The notes beneath the pieces are model-generated. The model did no database searches. It was given only the letters and a program-made list of their open reading frames with translations, and was not told where the DNA came from. Position numbers and translations under genes: made by a program. Positions 1 through 11,083 of a stretch of 64,000 bases of DNA are shown one piece after another; within the stretch, counting starts at the first letter, position 1, and each line of letters begins with the position of its first letter. This DNA comes from Pseudomonas versuta (GTDB lineage: Bacteria; Pseudomonadota; Gammaproteobacteria; Pseudomonadales; Pseudomonadaceae): assembly GCF_001294575.1 (NCBI RefSeq), contig NZ_CP012676.1:992001-1056000 (forward strand), written 5' to 3'.

Positions 1-274
1 CCGGGTACCAACGGCCATCTTCGGTTTCGGCTTTTTGCAGCGAAATGCAGCCCACCGGGCACGCTACGGCGCACAGGTTGCAGGCCACACAGCGCTCTTC
101 GCCGTCCGGGTCGCGGGTCAGGACGATCCGCCCGCGATAGCGCGGTGGCAGATAGACCGCTTCTTCCGGGTATTGCAGCGTGTCACGCTTGCGGAAGGCA
201 TGGCCAAACACCATCACCAGGCTGCGAAGCTGGGTGTAGGTGCCATGCACGATGTCAAACAGATACTTGAACAT
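1..274 (-). CDS. nuoI: NADH-quinone oxidoreductase subunit I, 5' part only
   Basis: The first 91 codons of NuoI are present; the gene runs off the left edge of the window. NuoI carries the two [4Fe-4S] clusters (N6a, N6b) that pass electrons along the peripheral arm of complex I. The visible protein starts [16 protein letters not shown] and holds the first ferredoxin motif, C-x2-C-x2-C-x3-C-P at Cys62, 65, 68 and 72. The second motif lies outside the window. The start is the ATG at 272-274, 12 nt downstream of the nuoH stop, as expected inside the operon. Identification is firm; only completeness is unknown. Confidence 0.97.
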   Translation of the reverse strand, partial: MFKYLFDIVHGTYTQLRSLVMVFGHAFRKRDTLQYPEEAVYLPPRYRGRIVLTRDPDGEERCVACNLCAVACPVGCISLQKAETEDGRWYP

Positions 275-286
275 GGGTCTCTATCC

Positions 287-1294
287 TCACTGAACCGCGC
301 CGGCGGGCGTGTTCAACAACACGACTGCGGCGGTCACCAGCAAATTGATCAGGGTCAGCGGCAGGCAGAACTTCCAGCTGAAATCCATCACCTGGTCATA
401 CCGCGGGCGCGGAATGGAAGCGCGCAGCAGGATGAAAATCATGATGAAAAACGCGGTCTTCAGGGCGAACCAGATAAACGGAATCTGCGGCAGGATGCCG
501 AAAGGCCCGTGCCAGCCACCGAAGAACAAAGTCACCAGCAACGCCGAGATCAATACGATCCCGATGTATTCACCGACGAAGAACATGCCCCATTTCATGC
601 CGGCATATTCAATGTGGTAACCATCGGCCAGCTCCTGCTCGGCTTCAGGCTGGTCGAAGGGGTGACGGTGAGTCACGGCGACGCCAGCGATAAAGAAGGT
701 CAGGAAACCGAAGATCTGCGGAATGATGAACCACAGGTTCTGCGCTTGATATTCAACGATGTCGCGCATGTTGAACGAGCCAACCTGCACCACGATGCCC
801 ATCAGCGCCAGGCCCATGAACACTTCGTAGGACACGGTCTGGGCCGAGGCACGCAAGGCGCCCAGCAAGGCGAACTTGTTGTTGCTGGACCAGCCGGCGA
901 ACAACACTGCGTACACCGACAGACCGGCCATGGCGAAGAAGAACAGGATGCCGATGTTCAGGTCCGCCACGCCCCAGGTCGGGGTGATCGGGATGATCGC
1001 AAAGGCGATCAGCAAGGCGCTCATGGCCACAACCGGTGCCAGGGTGAAAATCACCTTGTCGGCAAACGGCGGCGTCCAGTCTTCCTTGAAGAACATCTTG
1101 ATCATGTCGGCAGCAATCTGAAACGCGCCGAACGGGCCAACGCGGTTCGGACCGTAGCGGTCCTGCCACAGGGCGAGCAAACGACGCTCGACCCAGCTCA
1201 ACAGAGCGCCGCAGACCACCACGGCAAGCAGGATGACCACTGCTTTGAGTACCGAGATAATCACGTCGATCACTTCAGGCGTAAACCAGGTCAT
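287..1294 (-). CDS. nuoH: NADH-quinone oxidoreductase subunit H
   Basis: A 335-residue membrane subunit of complex I, at the junction of the membrane and peripheral arms next to the quinone-binding chamber. The sequence is strongly hydrophobic, with about eight membrane segments. It has the conserved polar loop after the first segment ([21 protein letters not shown]) that lines the quinone site, and an acidic loop near residue 215 ([17 protein letters not shown]). The length is normal for the family. The start codon overlaps the nuoG stop by 4 nt, so translation is probably coupled. No oddities seen. Confidence 0.97.
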   Translation of the reverse strand: MTWFTPEVIDVIISVLKAVVILLAVVVCGALLSWVERRLLALWQDRYGPNRVGPFGAFQIAADMIKMFFKEDWTPPFADKVIFTLAPVVAMSALLIAFAIIPITPTWGVADLNIGILFFFAMAGLSVYAVLFAGWSSNNKFALLGALRASAQTVSYEVFMGLALMGIVVQVGSFNMRDIVEYQAQNLWFIIPQIFGFLTFFIAGVAVTHRHPFDQPEAEQELADGYHIEYAGMKWGMFFVGEYIGIVLISALLVTLFFGGWHGPFGILPQIPFIWFALKTAFFIMIFILLRASIPRPRYDQVMDFSWKFCLPLTLINLLVTAAVVLLNTPAGAVQ

Positions 1295-4005
1295 TGGGCT
1301 GCCTCCTGCAAACCGTCAACGGTAAGACCAAAGATCGCAGGCGGGATACCGGCAAGCCCTGCAGGCAATGCCACCAGACCTGAACCCAGTTCTTCATTGA
1401 TACGCAGCGGCAGACGCAGGGTCACACCGGCAACGTTCAGACTGAGCAGCGCGCCGTCATTGACACCCAGACGGTCGGCTTCGGACTTGGCCAGCGCGAT
1501 GTAAGCCGCCGGAATGCGTTCTTGAACCGGCGCGGCCTTGGAAGAGTTCTCTTCGCTGCCCAGCAGGTGGTAGAACGGCACTACTTGCCAGGTGCCGCGT
1601 GCCGGGTTGAAAGCCCCCGGAATGCTGGCGAACCAGTTCAGCAAATCACCGTTGCTTTCGATCAGGCGGGTGCCCGGGTCGCCAGCACGGATATGACCGC
1701 CGACTTCGTCCTGGAACTTGTTCCATGCTTGTGGCGAGTTCCAGCCCGGCGACCAGGCGAACGGCACCTGCTGGCGCGGCTCGACGGAGCCCGAGTAACC
1801 TTCCATCGAGAAGGCGAACGCGGTGTCCGGGTCTTGCGGGGTGCGAGGCTCATGCACGCTGATGTTGGCGCGCATGGCGGTACGGCCGCTGTAACGCAGC
1901 GGTTCGCGGGCCAGTTTCATACCTTTGATACGGAACGCAGCAGAAGGTGCGGCATCAACGATACGCGCCAACGCTGGAGTGCTGGCCGCAGTGGCTTGCG
2001 TCACGTGGTCCAGCAGAGTCCAGTCAACCGGCTTGTTCAGCAGGGTGCTGCGCAGGGCGTGCAACCAGCGCCAGCCTTCGTGAACCAGAATGCTGGCGTC
2101 CAGGTAAGTCGGGTCGAACACCTGGAAGAAGCGCTGGGCGCGGCCTTCCTGGCTGACCAGCGTACCGTCGCCCTCAGCAAAGCTGGCGGCTGGCAGAATC
2201 AGGTCGGCACGGTCAGTGGTCGCTGTCTTCTGATGATCGGCAACGATCACCACTTTGGCGGCGTCCAGCGCAGCGTTGACCTTGACGGCATCAACCCGGG
2301 TAAACAGGTCGTTTTCCAGCACCACGATGGCGTCGGCTTTGCCGTCGATCACGGTTTGCAGTGCGGCGTCTACCGATTCGCCACCGAGCATGGCCAGGCC
2401 AAGGCTGTTGGCTTCCGGAACGATCAGGCTGATGGAACCGGCCTTTTCGCGCAGGTGCAAGGCTTTGGCGATGTTGCCCGCGGCTTCGATCAGGGCTTTG
2501 GAGCCCAGGGAAGTACCGGCAATGATCAGTGGGCGTTTGGCTGCAAGCAGGGCGCTGGCGATGCGGTGTGCCAGTTCCAGGGCTTCTGCATCGAGGCCGG
2601 CAACAGCTGGCGCGCTGGCGTCGATGGCGTGCGCCACGGCGAAACCGATACGGGCCAGGTCATCCGGTGCTGCGTGTACGCATTCTTCAGCCACGTCGTC
2701 GAGCTTGGTTTCAGCCAGGCTGGCGATGAACAGCGGGTACAGGGCGTGTTGGCCAATGTTTTTAACTGCAGCATCGAGCCATGGCTGTACGCGCATGCCA
2801 TCGGCCATTGCTTCGGCCTTGCCCTTGACCGATTGACGCAGCGACAGCGCCATACGGGCGGCGGTCTGGGTCAGGTCTTCACCGAGGACGAAAATGGCGT
2901 CGTGATCTTCGATCTCACGCATGTTCGGCACAGGCAACGGGCTGTCTTTCAGAACTTGCAGCACCAGACGGATGCGCTCCAGCTCACCGGCTTCGATGCC
3001 GGAGTAGAAGTGCTCGGCGCCGACCAGTTCGCGCAACGCATAGTTGCTTTCGAGACTGGCACGTGGCGAACCGATACCGACGATGTTGCGACCGCGCAGC
3101 AGGTCGGCTGCCTTGTCCAGTGCAGCGTCGAGGCTCAGTTTGCTGCCGTCGGCCAGCAATGGCTGACGCGGGCGGTCTGTGCGGTTGACGTAGCCATAGC
3201 CAAAACGGCCACGGTCACACAGGAAGTACTGGTTGACCGAACCGTTGAAGCGGTTTTCGATGCGGCGCAGCTCGCCATAACGCTCGCCCGGGCTGATGTT
3301 GCAGCCGCTGGAGCAACCGTGGCAGATGCTGGGTGAAAACTGCATGTCCCACTTGCGGTTGTAGCGCTCGGAGTGGGTTTTGTCAGTGAACACGCCGGTC
3401 GGGCAGACTTCGGTGAGGTTGCCCGAGAACTCGCTTTCGAGCACGCCGTCTTCGACGCGACCGAAGTACACGTTGTCGTGGGCACCAAATACGCCGAGGT
3501 CGGTGCCGCCTGCGTAGTCTTTGTAGAAGCGCACGCAGCGATAGCAGGCGATGCAGCGGTTCATTTCGTGGGAAATGAACGGGCCCAGTTGCTGGTTCTG
3601 GTGAGTCCGCTTGGTGAAGCGATAGCGGCGCTCGTTGTGGCCGGTCATCACGGTCATGTCTTGCAGGTGACAGTGGCCGCCTTCTTCGCACACAGGGCAG
3701 TCGTGCGGGTGGTTGGTCATCAGCCATTCAACAACGCTGGCGCGAAACACTTTCGCCTCTTCGTCGTCGATGGAGATCCAGCTACCGTCGGTGGCCGGGG
3801 TCATGCATGACATGACGATACGACCACGCTTGTCGTTCTCGTCGGTGTACTGCTTGACGGCGCATTGGCGGCAAGCGCCAACACTGCCCAGGGCAGGGTG
3901 CCAGCAGAAATACGGGATATCGAGGCCTAGCGACAGACACGCCTGTAACAGGTTGTCTGCCCCATCGACTTCGAGATCTTTGCCGTCTACGTGGATAGTG
4001 GCCAT
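1291..4005 (-). CDS. nuoG: NADH-quinone oxidoreductase subunit G
   Basis: The 904-residue iron-sulfur subunit of the NADH module of complex I. The N-terminal 2Fe-2S domain has C-x10-C-x2-C near residues 34-48. Next comes the N3-type H-x3-C-x2-C-x5-C motif ([14 protein letters not shown]), then a CIACYRC ferredoxin motif. The extra N7 cluster motif C-x2-C-x3-C-x27-C is intact near residue 230, as in E. coli-type NuoG and unlike mitochondrial forms. The rest is a molybdopterin-oxidoreductase-like fold without a cofactor role. A 132-nt gap with a perfect hairpin separates it from nuoF, the largest gap within this operon. Confidence 0.97.
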   Translation of the reverse strand: MATIHVDGKDLEVDGADNLLQACLSLGLDIPYFCWHPALGSVGACRQCAVKQYTDENDKRGRIVMSCMTPATDGSWISIDDEEAKVFRASVVEWLMTNHPHDCPVCEEGGHCHLQDMTVMTGHNERRYRFTKRTHQNQQLGPFISHEMNRCIACYRCVRFYKDYAGGTDLGVFGAHDNVYFGRVEDGVLESEFSGNLTEVCPTGVFTDKTHSERYNRKWDMQFSPSICHGCSSGCNISPGERYGELRRIENRFNGSVNQYFLCDRGRFGYGYVNRTDRPRQPLLADGSKLSLDAALDKAADLLRGRNIVGIGSPRASLESNYALRELVGAEHFYSGIEAGELERIRLVLQVLKDSPLPVPNMREIEDHDAIFVLGEDLTQTAARMALSLRQSVKGKAEAMADGMRVQPWLDAAVKNIGQHALYPLFIASLAETKLDDVAEECVHAAPDDLARIGFAVAHAIDASAPAVAGLDAEALELAHRIASALLAAKRPLIIAGTSLGSKALIEAAGNIAKALHLREKAGSISLIVPEANSLGLAMLGGESVDAALQTVIDGKADAIVVLENDLFTRVDAVKVNAALDAAKVVIVADHQKTATTDRADLILPAASFAEGDGTLVSQEGRAQRFFQVFDPTYLDASILVHEGWRWLHALRSTLLNKPVDWTLLDHVTQATAASTPALARIVDAAPSAAFRIKGMKLAREPLRYSGRTAMRANISVHEPRTPQDPDTAFAFSMEGYSGSVEPRQQVPFAWSPGWNSPQAWNKFQDEVGGHIRAGDPGTRLIESNGDLLNWFASIPGAFNPARGTWQVVPFYHLLGSEENSSKAAPVQERIPAAYIALAKSEADRLGVNDGALLSLNVAGVTLRLPLRINEELGSGLVALPAGLAGIPPAIFGLTVDGLQEAAQ

Positions 4006-4105
4006 GGTTCAAAGGTCTTCGTTGGCCCGGTGTCAGCGGGCGTGGCTAATGGAATCTTGTTATGCGTTCGAAGCAACTCAGCCTTACGGCGTTATCGAAC
4101 GATCA

Positions 4106-4127
4106 GAGAGCGGCACGGACCGCTCTC
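4106..4127 (-). other. Hairpin in the nuoF-nuoG gap
   Basis: A perfect 8-bp inverted repeat (GAGAGCGG / CCGCTCTC) with a 6-nt loop lies in the 132-nt space between nuoF and nuoG. No T-run follows on the minus strand, so it does not look like an intrinsic terminator. An RNA processing or stability element within the nuo transcript is the likeliest role, but that is inference. Confidence 0.5.
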
Positions 4128-4137
4128 CTTCAGAGCG

Positions 4138-5493
4138 TTACGCGCCGATTACAATCGGGCGTGCCAGAGGTGGAACCCCGGGTTTTGCTTGCGCAATACC
4201 GGCTTCGAACTCTGGACGGAAGTACTTGATCGCGCTGCCCAATGGCTCCACGGCACCCGGTGCGTGTGCACAGAACGTCTTGCCAGGGCCGAGGAAACCG
4301 ACCAGACCCAGCAAGGTCTCGATATCGCCGGGCTGACCTTCGCCGTTTTCGATGGCCATCAGCAGCTTGACGCTCCATGGCAGGCCATCACGGCAAGGGG
4401 TGCAGAAACCGCAGGATTCGCGCGAGAAGAACTGTTCCATGTTGCGCAGCAGGGACACCATGTTGACACTGTCGTCGACGGCCATGGCCAGACCGGTACC
4501 CATACGGGTGCCGACCTTGGCGATGCCACCGGCGTACATTTGTGCGTCCAGGTGCTCCGGCAGCAGGAAGCCCGTACCGGCGCCGCCTGGCTGCCAGCAC
4601 TTGAGCTTGAAGCCATCGCGCATGCCGCCGGCGTAGTCTTCGAACAGCTCGCGTGCGGTCACGCCAAACGGCAGCTCCCACAGGCCGGGGTTCTTGACCT
4701 TGCCTGAGAAGCCCATGAGCTTGGTGCCCATGTCTTCGCTGCCTTCGCGGGCAATGGCTTTGTACCAGTCAACACCGTTGCCAATGATGGCCGGGACGTT
4801 GCACAGGGTTTCAACGTTGTTCACGCAGGTCGGCTTGCCCCATACGCCCACGGCTGCCGGGAACGGCGGCTTGGAGCGCGGGTTGGCGCGACGGCCTTCG
4901 AGGGAGTTGATCAGTGCGGTTTCTTCACCGCAGATGTAACGCCCGGCGCCGGTGTGAACGAACAGTTCGAAGTCAAACCCCGAGCCCAGGATGTTCTTGC
5001 CCAGCAGGCCCGCTGCCTTGGCTTCTTCGACGGCACGGTTAAGGTGCTTGGCGGCGGTGGTATATTCGCCACGCAGGAAGATATAGCCACGGTAGGTTTT
5101 CAGTGCGCGGGCACTGATTAGCATGCCTTCGATCAGCAGATGGGGCAGTTGCTCCATCAGCATGCGGTCTTTCCAGGTGTTGGGTTCCATTTCATCGGCG
5201 TTACACAGCAGGTAACGGATGTTCATGGATTCGTCTTTGGGCATCAGCCCCCACTTCACGCCCGTGGGGAAACCGGCGCCGCCGCGGCCCTTGAGGCCGG
5301 CGTCTTTCACGGTCTGGACGATGTCGTCCGTGGCCATGTCGGCGAATGCCTTGCGGGCTGCCGCGTAACCGTCCTTGGCCTGGTACTCGTCAAGCCATAC
5401 CGGCTCGCCGTCGTCACGCAGACGCCAGGTCAGAGGGTGGGTTTCCGGCGACCGCGCGATGCGGTTGGCAGGTCCGAAAGAAGTCAGGGTCAT
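4138..5493 (-). CDS. nuoF: NADH-quinone oxidoreductase subunit F
   Basis: The 451-residue subunit that binds NADH and FMN and holds the N3 [4Fe-4S] cluster, the entry point of electrons into complex I. The glycine-rich nucleotide loop ([13 protein letters not shown]) lies near residue 70. The FMN-site segment [15 protein letters not shown] is near residue 190. The cluster ligands are [11 protein letters not shown] near residue 360 and a distal Cys in FCAHAPG near residue 410. The start ATG overlaps the nuoE stop (ATGA). Length and motifs are normal. Confidence 0.97.
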   Translation of the reverse strand: MTLTSFGPANRIARSPETHPLTWRLRDDGEPVWLDEYQAKDGYAAARKAFADMATDDIVQTVKDAGLKGRGGAGFPTGVKWGLMPKDESMNIRYLLCNADEMEPNTWKDRMLMEQLPHLLIEGMLISARALKTYRGYIFLRGEYTTAAKHLNRAVEEAKAAGLLGKNILGSGFDFELFVHTGAGRYICGEETALINSLEGRRANPRSKPPFPAAVGVWGKPTCVNNVETLCNVPAIIGNGVDWYKAIAREGSEDMGTKLMGFSGKVKNPGLWELPFGVTARELFEDYAGGMRDGFKLKCWQPGGAGTGFLLPEHLDAQMYAGGIAKVGTRMGTGLAMAVDDSVNMVSLLRNMEQFFSRESCGFCTPCRDGLPWSVKLLMAIENGEGQPGDIETLLGLVGFLGPGKTFCAHAPGAVEPLGSAIKYFRPEFEAGIAQAKPGVPPLARPIVIGA

Positions 5494-5987
5494 GGGTAGC
5501 CCTCCAACAACGTGGCGACGCCAGCAGGCTGTACGTCACCGAATGTGTCGTCGTCGATCATCAACGCCGGCGCCTTGTCGCAGTTGCCCAGGCAGCACAC
5601 CGGCAGCAGCGTGAAACGGCCGTCTGCAGTGGTCTGGCCCAGGCCGATGCCCAGCTTGCTCTGGATTTCGCTGACCACGGACTCGTGGCCACCGATGTAG
5701 CAGACCATGCTGTCGCATACGCGAATGATGTGACGGCCCACTGGCTGACGGAAGATCTGGCTGTAGAACGTGGCCACGCCTTCAACGTCGCTGGCAGGTA
5801 TGCCTAGCATTTCACCGATGGCGTAAAGCGCGCCATCAGGCACCCAGCCACGTTCCTTCTGAACGATCTTCAGGGCTTCGATCGACGCCGCGCGCGGGTC
5901 TTCGTAGTGATGCAACTCGTGCTCGATGGCCGAGCGCTCGGTTTCGCTCAGGGCGAAACGGTCTGTCTGGATAAGCGTGCTGTTCAT
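5490..5987 (-). CDS. nuoE: NADH-quinone oxidoreductase subunit E
   Basis: A 165-residue thioredoxin-like [2Fe-2S] protein, partner of NuoF in the NADH dehydrogenase module. The N1a ligands are visible as C-x4-C (VCDSMVC) followed by C-x3-C (CCLGNC) about 35 residues later. The ORF sits between nuoCD and nuoF, with 2 nt to nuoCD and a 4-nt overlap with nuoF. Nothing unusual. Confidence 0.97.
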   Translation of the reverse strand: MNSTLIQTDRFALSETERSAIEHELHHYEDPRAASIEALKIVQKERGWVPDGALYAIGEMLGIPASDVEGVATFYSQIFRQPVGRHIIRVCDSMVCYIGGHESVVSEIQSKLGIGLGQTTADGRFTLLPVCCLGNCDKAPALMIDDDTFGDVQPAGVATLLEGYP

Positions 5988-5989
5988 GC

Positions 5990-7774
5990 TTAGCGGTCCA
6001 CGTCGGCCATAACGAAATCGATACTACCCAGGTACGCAATCAAGTCCGCGACCATTTCGCCTTTGATCACCGAAGGGATCTGCTGCAGGTGCGGGAAGCT
6101 TGGGGTGCGAATCCGGGTGCGGTAGCTCATGGTGCCGCCGTCGCTCGTCAGGTAATAACTGTTGATGCCCTTGGTCGCTTCGATCATCTGGAAGGATTCG
6201 TTGGCCGGCATTACCGGGCCCCACGAAACTTGCAGGAAGTGCGTAATCAAGGTCTCGATGTGTTGCAACGTGCGCTCTTTAGGCGGCGGCGTGGTCAGCG
6301 GGTGATCCGCCTTGTACGGGCCGGCCGGCATGTTGCGCATGCACTGCTCGATGATTTTCAGGCTCTGGCGCATCTCTTCGACACGCACGATGCAGCGGTC
6401 GTAGGCATCGCCATTGGCCGCCAGCGGTACTTCAAACTCGAAGTTCTCGTAGCCGGAGTACGGACGCGCTTTACGCAGGTCGAAATCGCAGCCGGTGGAA
6501 CGCAGGCCGGCACCGGTGACGCCCCATTCCAGGGCTTCTTTGGTGTTGTAGGCGGCAACGCCGATGGTACGGCCACGCAGGATGCTGTTGTCCAGAGCGG
6601 CTTTCTGGTACTCGTCCAGACGCTTGGGCATCCAGTCGATGAATTCCTTGACCAGGCGTTCCCAGCCGTTCGGCAGGTCGTGGGCAACGCCGCCGATGCG
6701 GTACCAGGCCGGGTGCAAACGGAAGCCGGTGATGGCTTCGATCACCTTGTAAGCGCGCTGACGGTCGGTGAACGTGAAGAACACCGGGGTCATTGCGCCC
6801 ACGTCCTGGATGTAAGTCCCCAGGAACAGCAGGTGGCTGGTGATCCGGAAGAACTCGGCCATCATGATGCGGATGGTGTCTACCCGGTCCGGAACCTTGA
6901 TACCCGCCAGTTTCTCGACCGAGAGTACGTACGGCAGGTTGTTCATCACGCCGCCGAGGTAGTCGATACGGTCGGTGTACGGGATGAAGCTGTGCCAGGA
7001 CTGACGCTCGGCCATTTTCTCGGCACCACGGTGGTGGTAGCCGACGTCCGGCACGCAGTCGACAATCTCTTCACCGTCCAGCTGCAGAATGATGCGGAAG
7101 GCACCGTGAGCAGAAGGGTGGTTGGGACCGAGGTTGAGGAACATGTAGTCCTCGTTTTCCCCGGAACGCTTCATGCCCCAGTCTTCGGGTTTGAAACGGG
7201 CGGCTTCTTCTTCCAGCTGAACCTTGGCCAGCGTCAGGCTGTACGGATCGAACTCAGTGGCACGGGCCGGGAAGTCCTTGCGCAGCGGGTGACCTTCCCA
7301 GGTCGGCGGCATCATGATGCGCGACAGGTGCGGGTGACCTTTGAAGTCGATACCGAACATGTCCCAGACTTCACGCTCGTACCAGTTGGCGTTCGGCCAG
7401 ATACCGGTGATGGTCGGCACGCTCAGGTCACTTTCGGACAGCGCCACCTTGATCATGACGTCGCTGTTACGTTCAAGCGACATCAGGTGATAGAAGACGG
7501 TGAAGTCTGCGCCCGATGGCAGGCCCTGGCGCTTGGTGCGCAGACGTTCGTCCACACCGTGCAAGTCGTAGAGCATGACGTAGGGTTTTGGCAGGTTGCG
7601 CAGGAAGGTCAGTACTTCAACCAGTTTCGCGCGGGTAACCCAAAGCACCGGCATGCCGGTGCGCGTGGCCTGGGCAGTGAACGCCTCAGGGCCAAAACGG
7701 GTGTTCAGTTCGACAACCACATCTTGGTCGTCAGCCTTATAAGGCGGGATGTACAGAGCGGAGCCTGTAGTCAT
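5990..7774 (-). CDS. nuoCD: NADH-quinone oxidoreductase fused subunit C/D
   Basis: A 594-residue fusion of the 30-kDa NuoC and 49-kDa NuoD subunits of complex I, as is usual in gammaproteobacteria. Residues about 1-190 are NuoC-like ([20 protein letters not shown]). Residues about 200-594 are NuoD-like, with [14 protein letters not shown] near residue 215 and the quinone-site region [14 protein letters not shown]. NuoD forms part of the quinone pocket with NuoB. The fusion is in frame, with no stop or frameshift between the two parts. Confidence 0.97.
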   Translation of the reverse strand: MTTGSALYIPPYKADDQDVVVELNTRFGPEAFTAQATRTGMPVLWVTRAKLVEVLTFLRNLPKPYVMLYDLHGVDERLRTKRQGLPSGADFTVFYHLMSLERNSDVMIKVALSESDLSVPTITGIWPNANWYEREVWDMFGIDFKGHPHLSRIMMPPTWEGHPLRKDFPARATEFDPYSLTLAKVQLEEEAARFKPEDWGMKRSGENEDYMFLNLGPNHPSAHGAFRIILQLDGEEIVDCVPDVGYHHRGAEKMAERQSWHSFIPYTDRIDYLGGVMNNLPYVLSVEKLAGIKVPDRVDTIRIMMAEFFRITSHLLFLGTYIQDVGAMTPVFFTFTDRQRAYKVIEAITGFRLHPAWYRIGGVAHDLPNGWERLVKEFIDWMPKRLDEYQKAALDNSILRGRTIGVAAYNTKEALEWGVTGAGLRSTGCDFDLRKARPYSGYENFEFEVPLAANGDAYDRCIVRVEEMRQSLKIIEQCMRNMPAGPYKADHPLTTPPPKERTLQHIETLITHFLQVSWGPVMPANESFQMIEATKGINSYYLTSDGGTMSYRTRIRTPSFPHLQQIPSVIKGEMVADLIAYLGSIDFVMADVDR

Positions 7775-7846
7775 GGTTTTTTATCGCTTTCGGTCAACGT
7801 AAAGAATGAAGCCAGTGTCTCGTTCTATTAAAGAAGCAGAGCTGGA

Positions 7847-8521
7847 TCAGACTTCGTCGGGGCTGCGCAGGTTGGTGACCTGAATACGCTGTTCGCGGCG
7901 CTGTTCCTTTTGTGACGGCATCTCGGCGCGATAAACGCCTTGTTCGCCGACAACCCAGGAAAGTGGGCGACGCTCCTGGCCAATCGACTCTTGCAAGAGC
8001 ATCAAGCCCTGCAGAAAAGCCTCTGGGCGGGGTGGGCAGCCAGGCACGTAAACGTCCACGGGCAGGAACTTGTCGACCCCTTGAACCACGGAGTAGATGT
8101 CGTACATGCCGCCGGAGTTGGCGCAAGAACCCATGGAAATAACCCATTTAGGCTCAAGCATTTGCTCATAGAGACGCTGGATGATCGGCGCCATCTTGAT
8201 GAAGCAGGTACCGGCAATAACCATGAAATCCGCCTGACGCGGCGATGCCCGGATAACTTCGGCGCCAAAGCGCGCGATGTCGTGGGGCGCCGTGAAGGCG
8301 GTGGTCATCTCCACGTAGCAGCAGGACAGACCGAAGTTGTACGGCCACAGGGAGTTCTTACGTCCCCAATTGACCGTATTGTTCAGTACGTCCTCAAGCT
8401 TGCCCATGAAGATGTTTTTGTGGACTTGATCTTCTAACGGATCGGAAACGGTTTCCCGTTCGCCGATCGGGTACTGCTCGTTAGGAGCATCCGGGTCGAT
8501 CCTGGTGAGTTCGTATTGCAT
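7847..8521 (-). CDS. nuoB: NADH-quinone oxidoreductase subunit B
   Basis: A 224-residue subunit holding the terminal N2 [4Fe-4S] cluster that reduces quinone. The tandem cysteines (LSCCYVEM) and the later GSCANSGG and VPGCPPRPE cysteines give the family's four ligands. I chose the ATG at 8519-8521 over an in-frame TTG two codons upstream, because GAGG lies 8 nt before this ATG and only 2 nt before the TTG. The ribosome-binding site overlaps the nuoA stop codon. Confidence 0.96.
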   Translation of the reverse strand: MQYELTRIDPDAPNEQYPIGERETVSDPLEDQVHKNIFMGKLEDVLNNTVNWGRKNSLWPYNFGLSCCYVEMTTAFTAPHDIARFGAEVIRASPRQADFMVIAGTCFIKMAPIIQRLYEQMLEPKWVISMGSCANSGGMYDIYSVVQGVDKFLPVDVYVPGCPPRPEAFLQGLMLLQESIGQERRPLSWVVGEQGVYRAEMPSQKEQRREQRIQVTNLRSPDEV

Positions 8522-8531
8522 CGCCAAAGCC

Positions 8532-8945
8532 TCATTGTTTCAGCTTGGCCTGCCGCTTACGACGAGCTTCCGGTGCCCAATCAAGAGCACCCACCCGAAA
8601 TAGGTAGACAAGGCCTGCCAACAGAATTGCTATGAAAACGAGAGCTTCGACGAATCCGGTCCAGCCGCTTTCGCGAACAGACACAGACCAGGCAAAGAGA
8701 AAGAGGGCTTCGATATCGAAGATCACGAACAGCATCGCGACCAGATAGAATTTGGCTGAGAGCCGCAAGCGGGCGCCACCGGTAGGTAGCATGCCCGACT
8801 CGAACGGTTCGTTTTTGCTGCGACCCCAGGCTTTTGACCCGAGGAGGCTGGAGACGCCGAGCATGAAGGCACAAAGGCCGACAACACCGAGAAGGAAAAT
8901 GGCAAAGCCCCAGTTGTGGGCTATGAGTCCTGTCGCTTCGGGCAT
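8532..8945 (-). CDS. nuoA: NADH-quinone oxidoreductase subunit A
   Basis: A 137-residue small membrane subunit of complex I and first gene of the nuo operon. Three hydrophobic segments are visible (about residues 12-32, 64-84 and 96-116). The conserved ESGMLPTG motif lies in the loop after the first, and [10 protein letters not shown] is in the second. A good ribosome-binding site (AAGGA, 8 nt from the ATG) precedes it. The operon promoter must lie in the gap to the right. Confidence 0.96.
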   Translation of the reverse strand: MPEATGLIAHNWGFAIFLLGVVGLCAFMLGVSSLLGSKAWGRSKNEPFESGMLPTGGARLRLSAKFYLVAMLFVIFDIEALFLFAWSVSVRESGWTGFVEALVFIAILLAGLVYLFRVGALDWAPEARRKRQAKLKQ

Positions 8946-9197
8946 GCTGGTAATCCTTAACAGAGAGCAAGGGTCTCTGAGCTTAAAAAAGAAATAAAGC
9001 AGTGACGATATGTCGCAGCGCTATTGATGGCCGGGATTTTATGGCTAAACACCCGGCAAGTAAATTTTCTAAGATGAATTAATTCAATCCTTTAGTGGTA
9101 GAGACAGTCACGAAGCCTGTCCAGCCCACGTAGCACGGGCATTACAGCGTGTTTTGTCGAATATGTTTTGTCGGCAAAGTAATCAATAAAATCCACT

Positions 9198-9216
9198 CTA
9201 AATGATAATTGATATC
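9198..9216. promoter_or_regulatory. Fur-box-like sequence
   Basis: The 19 nt here match the Fur consensus (GATAATGATAATCATTATC) at 13 of 19 positions, including an unbroken AATGATAAT core. It lies about 250 nt upstream of nuoA, with no recognisable gene on its other side. It could tie the iron-rich complex I to iron supply or serve an unseen small RNA. It may also be chance in an AT-rich stretch. Confidence 0.35.
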
Positions 9217-9387
9217 GTTTGAGTGCGTATCTGTCGGGCCTCCGCTGCAGGGGTGTGTGGAAGTTGGCTTATATATGTATGGGATGCAAGTTTTGGACTT
9301 GGCTTTTTACCTGATTCTTGTTTTCGGGTATGGACCTGGATCAGTTTTTTGTCGATTCAAAAGAAGACGGTACGTGGGCTGGTTGAG

Positions 9388-9456
9388 GGAGCTGGCTTGT
9401 CAGCGATCCTGTCGTGCTGGACGGAACAATTGAGGCTATCGCTGGCAGCCAGCTCC
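9388..9456. repeat. REP-type inverted pair (GGAGCTGGCT family)
   Basis: A 20-nt arm beginning GGAGCTGGCTTGTCAGCGAT is mirrored by a 19-nt arm at 9438-9456, identical except for the central TGT/GC. Arms of this kind are typical of Pseudomonas REP elements. It lies between aceA and nuo, just before the aceA terminator. Confidence 0.7.
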
Positions 9457-9474
9457 TGCCTAAAAAGGGGTCGC

Positions 9475-9505
9475 AAAAAAAAACGCCCCGAACCGGTCGG
9501 GGCGT
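9475..9505 (-). terminator. Intrinsic terminator of aceA
   Basis: An 8-bp GC-rich stem (CGCCCCGA / TCGGGGCG) with a 5-nt loop is followed on the minus strand by nine T residues. It lies about 70 nt past the aceA stop codon. Confidence 0.9.
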
Positions 9506-9575
9506 CATGTTCAAGGCATCGCGTATTTTTCTCTGCAGGTCAGGCAATGTCTCTGTTTCTGTGTGTGGTGCTCAA

Positions 9576-10901
9576 TCAGTGGAACTGTTCTTCTTCAGTC
9601 GAGCCGGTCAGGGCGGTTACGGAAGAAGAGCCGCCTTGAATCACGGTGGTCATATCATCGAAGTAGCCGGTGCCCACTTCCTGCTGATGCGCCACAAAGG
9701 TGTAGCCTTTTGCGGCGTCTGCGAACTCCTGTTCCTGCAGTTTCACGTAGGCGGTCATGTCGTTGCGGGCGTAGTCGTGCGCCAGGTTGAACATGCTGTG
9801 CCACATGTTGTGGATGCCGGCCAGGGTAATGAACTGGTGCTTGTAGCCCATTGCCGACAATTCACGCTGGAACTTGGCGATGGTCGCGTCGTCCAGGTTT
9901 TTCTTCCAGTTGAAGGAAGGTGAGCAGTTGTACGACAGCAGTTGGTCCGGGTATTCCTTTTTGATCGCTTCAGCAAAGCGGCGCGCTTCGTCCAGGTCCG
10001 GTTTGGCGGTTTCGCACCAGATCAGGTCGGCATATGGAGCATAGGCCAGGCCGCGAGCAATAGCCTGGTCCAGGCCTGCACGTACTTTGTAGAAGCCTTC
10101 CTTGGTCCGCTCGCCGGTCACGAATGGCTGGTCGTACGGGTCGCAATCAGAGGTCAGCAGATCAGCCGCATTGGCGTCGGTGCGGGCCAGAATGATGGTC
10201 GGGGTGCCCGCGACGTCTGCAGCCAGACGAGCAGCGGTCAGCTTTTGTACGGCTTCCTGGGTGGGCACCAGTACCTTGCCACCCATGTGACCGCATTTTT
10301 TAACCGAGGCCAGCTGATCTTCGAAGTGAACGCCGGCGGCGCCTGCTTCGATCATGCTCTTCATCAGTTCGTAGGCGTTCAGAACGCCGCCGAAACCGGC
10401 TTCAGCGTCGGCAACGATCGGTGCGAAGTAGTCGATGTAACCCTGGTCGCCCGGGTTCTTGCCAGCTTTCCACTGGATCTGGTCGGCGCGGCGGAACGAG
10501 TTGTTGATGCGCTTGACCACGGTGGGTACTGAGTCCACCGGGTACAGAGACTGATCGGGGTACATGGATTCAGCAGAGTTGTTGTCTGCTGCCACTTGCC
10601 AGCCCGACAGGTAAATAGCCTGGATGCCGGCTTTAACCTGTTGTACTGCTTGGCCCCCGGTCAGGGCGCCCATGCAGTTGACGAAATCTTTCTCGGGACG
10701 GAAGGACGGGTGTGCGCCCTGTGTCACCAGTTTCCACAGCTTGTCAGCGCCCAGTTTTGCAAAGGTGTGCTCGGGTTGAACCGAGCCGCGCAGGCGGACC
10801 ACGTCAGCAGCGGAGTAATCGCGAGTCACGCCTTTCCAGCGTGGGTTTTCGGCCCAGTCTTTTTCAAGGGCTGCAATTTGCTGTTCGCGTGTCAGTGCCA
10901 T
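9576..10901 (-). CDS. aceA: Isocitrate lyase
   Basis: A 441-residue enzyme that cleaves isocitrate to glyoxylate and succinate, the first step of the glyoxylate shunt. The catalytic signature [10 protein letters not shown] is present with its Cys at residue 203. The 441-residue length fits the short class; P. aeruginosa has a 531-residue type. The frame stays open to 11105, but I chose the ATG at 10899-10901: family similarity starts at [13 protein letters not shown] and GAGG lies about 9 nt upstream. It competes with IDH (17686-19908) for isocitrate. A strong promoter and a palindrome lie 150-200 nt upstream. Confidence 0.96.
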   Translation of the reverse strand: MALTREQQIAALEKDWAENPRWKGVTRDYSAADVVRLRGSVQPEHTFAKLGADKLWKLVTQGAHPSFRPEKDFVNCMGALTGGQAVQQVKAGIQAIYLSGWQVAADNNSAESMYPDQSLYPVDSVPTVVKRINNSFRRADQIQWKAGKNPGDQGYIDYFAPIVADAEAGFGGVLNAYELMKSMIEAGAAGVHFEDQLASVKKCGHMGGKVLVPTQEAVQKLTAARLAADVAGTPTIILARTDANAADLLTSDCDPYDQPFVTGERTKEGFYKVRAGLDQAIARGLAYAPYADLIWCETAKPDLDEARRFAEAIKKEYPDQLLSYNCSPSFNWKKNLDDATIAKFQRELSAMGYKHQFITLAGIHNMWHSMFNLAHDYARNDMTAYVKLQEQEFADAAKGYTFVAHQQEVGTGYFDDMTTVIQGGSSSVTALTGSTEEEQFH

Positions 10902-11048
10902 GGAGATAAACCTCGTCGCATAGGTCTGGGTTGAAAAGTAATTGCTCCACCAGGCACACAACAATGTTGTTAAGCGTGAATGGCTACTCGCTATCGGCCG
11001 TGCAGGCCCAGAGCCATTTGGGGGCCTCTGAGTAGCGGGAGCGGGGCC

Positions 11049-11077
11049 ATCATGCCTCTGCATTTTTACGTCGTCAA
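11049..11077 (-). promoter_or_regulatory. Sigma-70 promoter of aceA
   Basis: On the minus strand, TTGACG (11072-11077) and CATGAT (11049-11054) are separated by exactly 17 nt, a good sigma-70 promoter. It predicts a leader of about 140 nt before the aceA start codon. Confidence 0.65.
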
Positions 11078-11083
11078 ATGTTT

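Larger units (their letters stand above)
8946..9474. other. Gene-poor gap upstream of nuoA
   Basis: About 530 nt without a convincing gene. Short frames here, such as 9209-9433 on the plus strand, match nothing I know and lack a clear ribosome-binding site. The nuo promoter should be here; a minus-strand TTGAAT-N17-TTTACT at about 9067-9095 is only a weak candidate. Also present are a 10-bp direct repeat (TGTTTTGTCG at 9150-9159 and 9164-9173), a Fur-box-like site and a REP pair, the last two listed separately. Confidence 0.6.

Noticed and set aside
35..1504. Long plus-strand frame opposite nuoH
   Set aside because: It lies antisense to a clear complex I gene and has no recognisable domain; long antisense frames are expected in GC-rich Pseudomonas DNA.
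1522..3336. 604-codon plus-strand frame opposite nuoG
   Set aside because: Shadow of nuoG; composition is low-complexity antisense and no ribosome-binding site precedes it.
6089..7831. 580-codon plus-strand frame opposite nuoCD
   Set aside because: Antisense to nuoCD, with no known motif.
9209..9639. Short plus-strand frames after the Fur-like site
   Set aside because: One crosses the REP pair and the aceA terminator into aceA; neither has a family match or a good start.
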